Shown: positions 61,098 to 64,000 of the stretch, one piece after another
How the letters are laid out: each line of letters starts with the position of its first letter
How positions within the stretch are numbered: position 1 is the first letter of the stretch
DNA from: Mesorhizobium prunaredense
GTDB taxonomy: Bacteria; Pseudomonadota; Alphaproteobacteria; Rhizobiales; Rhizobiaceae
Assembly: GCF_900156895.1 (NCBI RefSeq)
Contig: NZ_FTPD01000016.1
Location: forward strand, 42,753 to 106,752
Direction: 5' to 3'
DNA length: 64,000 nucleotides
Notes under the pieces: model-generated
Databases searched by the model: none
Told to the model about the DNA's origin: nothing
Seen by the model: the letters and a program-made list of their open reading frames with translations, nothing else
Program-made: the position numbers and the translations under genes

Positions 61098-61670
61098 TTG
61101 CCTTCGTCTTCTCTCACGACTTGGTAAAATGGCACATCAGGGCCGGTAGTTCCATCAGATTTCACTACTTTAGCTGATGAGGATTCAACCACGACGGCCG
61201 AGCGGCAAGGCAGAGGCCCCGGCGAGTTCCACTCAGCACTCCTGGAAACGATAAAGTAGCGGCTTCCGGACTTTAGCTGGATATTTAGGAACTCCGATTG
61301 TGTAGGTGCGTGAGGAACCTCCCGAACCGCTCGTCACGGCATTCCGCTGCCGAAGCCATGCAGCAGTCGCAGCATCGGTGAAACAGGCGTCCACTACTAC
61401 AACGACAACGCCCCGGTCGAGATCGCCGGCTGCCCACGCATGCACGCGATTCAGCCGTTCATCGTTCAATCACCGCGATCCAGGACATACCGTTATGGCG
61501 ACATGGCACTGATCTCCGGGGCCGCCGACGATATCTATCAAGATGCAACGCCAAAATTGCCTCCGGCAGCCGTGTGCCACCCGCAACTGGAAACGATGAC
61601 GGGCGTTGCTGTGACGAACAGGATATAAGCCTGACTGGCAGCAAGCCTGGTTGAGGAAGGCCCGACGGCC
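61098..61670. other. Intergenic region, 573 bp, possible remnant
   Basis: On the minus strand an open stretch ends in ATGA overlap with the GT2 start (residues SRYFIVSRSAEWNSPGPLPC ... VPFYQVVREDEGK) but has no usable start codon. Neighbouring frames on the same strand are open but unrelated (RLNRVHAWAAGDLDRGVV). This may be the end of a lost gene. The right part should contain the pcm promoter. Nothing else is identified. Confidence 0.35.
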
Positions 61671-62345
61671 ATGAAGCCAATGAACGAAGAGCATCTCGCT
61701 GTGCTACGCCGGCACATGGTCGAGATGATTGCAATCCATACTGACCTTGCAAGCGAAGAGCTCGGCAAGGCGGCCCTCGATGAACGGGTGATGGCAGCGA
61801 TGCAGCGGGTGCCGCGCCATCTCTTCGTGCCAAGCTCAGTCGCGCCTTATGCCTACCAGGATATGCCACTGCCGATCGGCTTCGACAAAACCGTCTCGCA
61901 GCCGTTCATCGTCGCGCTGATGACCGATCTCCTTGCTCTCCAACCGCACGAGGCGGTGCTCGAGATCGGAACCGGCCTGGGCTACCAGACCGCAATCCTC
62001 GCGGAACTCGCCGGGCACGTTTGGAGCGTCGAGATCATCGAGGAATTCGCAAGCCATGCCGAGGCTCTGCTGCAGGACCTCTGTCTATCCAATGTCAGCA
62101 TTCGTGTCGGGGACGGGTCTCGCGGCTGGCCCGAGCACGCCCCATTCGACAAGATCCTGGTCAGCGTCGCGGCGGGGCGGGCGCCGCCGGCTTTGCTTGA
62201 GCAGCTCAAGCCAGGGGGCCGCCTGGTTCTGCCTGTGGGCCCTGAACAAGGGCAGTTGCTGACGGTCATCGACAAGGATTCGGCAGGACAACTGAAGACT
62301 CGAAAAATCATCCCGGTTCGGTTCAGCCGGCTCGAAACGGTCTAA
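61671..62345 (+). CDS. pcm: Protein-L-isoaspartate O-methyltransferase
   Basis: This 224-residue protein is typical for Pcm: RVPRHLFVPSSVAPYAYQDM, PLPIGFDKTVSQPFIVALMT, the SAM motif I VLEIGTGLGYQTAILAEL, and KPGGRLVLPVG late in the domain. It methylates isoaspartyl residues of damaged proteins for repair. The start ATG 61671 was chosen; a second ATG three codons later is possible. It marks the return from the polysaccharide island to housekeeping genes. It is convergent with the CDP-alcohol transferase. Confidence 0.95.
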   Translation: MKPMNEEHLAVLRRHMVEMIAIHTDLASEELGKAALDERVMAAMQRVPRHLFVPSSVAPYAYQDMPLPIGFDKTVSQPFIVALMTDLLALQPHEAVLEIGTGLGYQTAILAELAGHVWSVEIIEEFASHAEALLQDLCLSNVSIRVGDGSRGWPEHAPFDKILVSVAAGRAPPALLEQLKPGGRLVLPVGPEQGQLLTVIDKDSAGQLKTRKIIPVRFSRLETV

Positions 62346-62410
62346 CGAGGTGCGGACATCTGGCACGCAGGGAGCGCCGGGCCGCCTCATCCTTATGGGA
62401 TTTCGCCGTC

Positions 62411-63037
62411 TCACGGCTGCTTCGCGTCCGCTCGTTTGAGCATCGCAAATGCGCGATTGATCCGTTGCAGCGCTGTGGCGTTTGCCAGCAGTGCGTATAG
62501 TGCGAACCCGCCCGTCAGAATCCAGGGCGAAGCGGCGCCCATCGCGGTCGCCAATCCGTCGGCGACCAACAGCACGCAAATGAACACCAGGCGTTCCATC
62601 CGTTCGAAGAAATCCGGCCACGCGTGGTTTTCTATGGGGATTTCGATTGCCGTCCGCGCCTTGGCGTAGCTGGTGAGGAGTCCGCCGGCGAACGCGATCA
62701 TGGCGATCGCCCACAGGTCGGCGACCCAGCCTATTGCCGCAAACACGGCAAGTTCCTGATAACGGTCGGCCATGGCGTCGAAATAGCCACCCGCCTTGGT
62801 GCTCATATGTCTGCGACGGGCAACCGCCCCGTCGAGCGCATCGAAGGTGAAGGCAAACGCCAGGCAAAGGCCAAAGGCAAGGCTTGACTGGTGGTACACA
62901 TAGGCGGCGCACGACAGGGCGACGAGCACCAGCCCGCCTGACGTAACCTGGTTCGGGGTCATGCCGATCCCGATCAGCGGAGAGGCGGCGTGCTCCCATA
63001 GCGGGTCGATGCGGCGTTTCATGAGGCCGGCGATCAT
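62411..63037 (-). CDS. CDP-alcohol phosphatidyltransferase family membrane protein
   Basis: This 208-residue protein has five to six helices and the family motif D-x2-DG-x2-AR-x8-G-x3-D-x3-D in DALDGAVARRRHMSTKAGGY followed by FDAMADRYQE. The family moves phosphatidyl groups from CDP-diacylglycerol to an alcohol such as glycerol phosphate or inositol. The next gene right of it is a phosphatidylglycerophosphatase, so phosphatidylglycerol synthesis is plausible. Length fits PgsA-like and CLS_pgsA-like archaeal-type members alike. The two genes are divergent, 375 bp apart. Confidence 0.9.
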   Translation of the reverse strand: MIAGLMKRRIDPLWEHAASPLIGIGMTPNQVTSGGLVLVALSCAAYVYHQSSLAFGLCLAFAFTFDALDGAVARRRHMSTKAGGYFDAMADRYQELAVFAAIGWVADLWAIAMIAFAGGLLTSYAKARTAIEIPIENHAWPDFFERMERLVFICVLLVADGLATAMGAASPWILTGGFALYALLANATALQRINRAFAMLKRADAKQP

Positions 63038-63412
63038 GATGACTTGGCTCCTCTGATGATGTCGTTCCGCGAAGTTTAACCGGCAAATTGTGGGTTCGTT
63101 CCAGCCCGTCGGCGCCGATCGAGGTGGTCAGCGCGGGCCGAGACCGGCTCAGACGTCTTTCCCAGTTCAACTCAACAGCGTTTCTTTGGCGAATGCGGCC
63201 AATGGATTAAGGTAGCGAGAGGAGCGAGAGGCTGCCAAGCTGACGGCGAAACGGAAAATTTCGGTCGCTGCGACAGCAGCCCGATATTGTTTCGCTGTTT
63301 CTGCAATCGTTGTGTCCGCTGTCGCAAATCGACTGGCGGTCTAGCGGTAGTAACTCGAAAGATGCCGTTATAACGCGTATTCGCAATTCACGGGGAAGCC
63401 GTCCGAAACGCC
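63038..63412. other. Intergenic region, 375 bp, promoters only
   Basis: Divergent promoter region of the CDP-alcohol transferase and pgpA. It has no recognisable gene and no strong inverted repeat. Confidence 0.5.
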
Positions 63413-63886
63413 ATGCGTAAATTTCTGCCTAAGCTTGCTTACCTGTTCGCGACCTCTGCCGGCGCGGGATTATCTCCGGTATGGCCGGGGACGGCCGGCG
63501 CGGGCGTCGGAGTGGCTGTTGCCGCGCTCATGATACCTGCATCGCCTTGGCTGATCGTGCTCGCCTATATGGCCCTATTCGCCGTGGGCGTATGGGCGTC
63601 GTCGCATGTCGTCTCCCATACCAGGACGGAGGATCCGCAGATCGTCGTCATTGACGAGACCTTCGGCACCGCCGCAACGCTTTCCATGCTGCCGCCAGAC
63701 CCGGTCTGGTGGGCAGCAGGTTTCCTTGCTTTCCGGTTTTTCGACGTCGTCAAGCCTTGGCCCATCGGCGTCGTTCACGAGAAGGTAAGGGGTGGACTCG
63801 GCATCATGCTGGACGACGCGGCTGCGGCTGTGTTCGCCGGCGCGTCGCTGCTTTTGCTGAACGATTTGATTGACCGTTTGCCGTAA
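63413..63886 (+). CDS. pgpA: Phosphatidylglycerophosphatase A
   Basis: This 157-residue membrane protein has the PgpA signature: LFATSAGAGLSPVWPGTAG at the N-terminus, then IVVIDETFGTAATLSMLPP with the conserved D-E pair, FLAFRFFDVVKPWPI and GGLGIMLDDAAAAVFAG. PgpA removes the phosphate of phosphatidylglycerophosphate to yield phosphatidylglycerol in the inner membrane. Four helices are predicted. It is preceded by AACGCC rather than a strong ribosome site. It partners functionally with the divergent CDP-alcohol transferase. Confidence 0.95.
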   Translation: MRKFLPKLAYLFATSAGAGLSPVWPGTAGAGVGVAVAALMIPASPWLIVLAYMALFAVGVWASSHVVSHTRTEDPQIVVIDETFGTAATLSMLPPDPVWWAAGFLAFRFFDVVKPWPIGVVHEKVRGGLGIMLDDAAAAVFAGASLLLLNDLIDRLP

Positions 63887-64000
63887 GGAGGACATCTCAG
63901 TCTTCACCTGCCACTGTCGAGCTTGATGCGGCCCAGCGGGAAAAAGACCTGTCTTCACTAAAATCTGCCGGAGCAGCGCTAGAGCGGGATGAATTGAGTC
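63887..64000. other. Window end, no gene recognised
   Basis: The last 114 bp hold no feature I can support. The sequence GCGCTAGAGCGGGATGAATT near the end resembles short intergenic motifs common in Mesorhizobium upstream regions, recalled only loosely. Confidence 0.25.

Noticed and set aside
61233..61469. 78-codon minus-strand frame near the GT2 gene
   Set aside because: No domain and competing open frames on the same strand; left as possible remnant only.
1..64000. tRNA, rRNA, CRISPR array or nod box
   Set aside because: No cloverleaf, rRNA core sequence, spaced direct repeats or nod-box-like sequence was found on reading through the window.

Overview
The window looks like a chromosomal or large-replicon segment of a Rhizobiales bacterium, most likely Mesorhizobium or a close relative. 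This rests on high-GC coding with rhizobial-type exopolysaccharide genes (ExoF-type exporter, ExoP/Wzc-type co-polymerase, SyrA/ExoX-like small protein) and on a non-flagellar type III secretion system (T3SS) whose outer-membrane ring is of Tad-pilus type. The genus is an inference; no rRNA or tRNA gene is present to anchor it.

Positions 1-13100 hold part of a T3SS locus. A giant LysM protein on the minus strand runs off the left edge. Next come an RpiR-type regulator and a plus-strand row: a short SctI-like protein, SctD, an SctX-like protein, an SctY-like TPR protein, SctV, a CpaC-type secretin and a CpaD-like lipoprotein. A TadD-like TPR lipoprotein (minus strand) and SctU complete the block. 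SctN, SctJ, SctQ, SctR, SctS and SctT are not in the window. SctU lacks the NPTH self-cleavage motif of its family.

Positions 13100-21550 form a mixed accessory stretch: a secreted SGNH hydrolase, a polytopic membrane protein, a broken GMC oxidoreductase, an SGNH-RTX fusion with a recent internal duplication, a Vgb-like beta-propeller and a small conserved protein.

Positions 21565-61097 are one large Wzx/Wzy-type polysaccharide island. It contains a Crp/Fnr regulator, a WbaP-type initiating transferase, a decaprenyl-phosphate-arabinose pathway (HAD-UbiA, DprE1, DprE2, a broken GtrA, an SMR-type membrane protein and a GT-C transferase), several GT2/GT4 glycosyltransferases, two sulfotransferase-like paralogues, flippase, polymerase, methyltransferase, GH16 glycanase, BY-kinase and OPX exporter. 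It also carries many gene remnants (GMC, sulfotransferase, IS630, cysT/cysW), which indicates repeated rearrangement.

The most striking part is the minus-strand operon at 32682-38273: a stand-alone adenylation domain, a carrier protein, an acyl-CoA-dehydrogenase-like flavoprotein and an MBOAT-SGNH fusion. The adenylation pocket reads D-L-L-Y-L-A-L-V-C-K, which I recall as the L-proline code of pyrrole-forming ligases. The flavoprotein has its catalytic Glu where the prolyl-carrier oxidases have it. I infer a Dlt-like machine that turns carrier-bound proline into pyrrole-2-carboxyl and places it on an exported glycan. Its upstream region is a diverged duplicate of the promoter region between the Crp-like gene and the WbaP-type gene, which suggests shared control.

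Positions 61671-63886 return to housekeeping genes: protein-L-isoaspartate methyltransferase, a CDP-alcohol phosphatidyltransferase and phosphatidylglycerophosphatase A.
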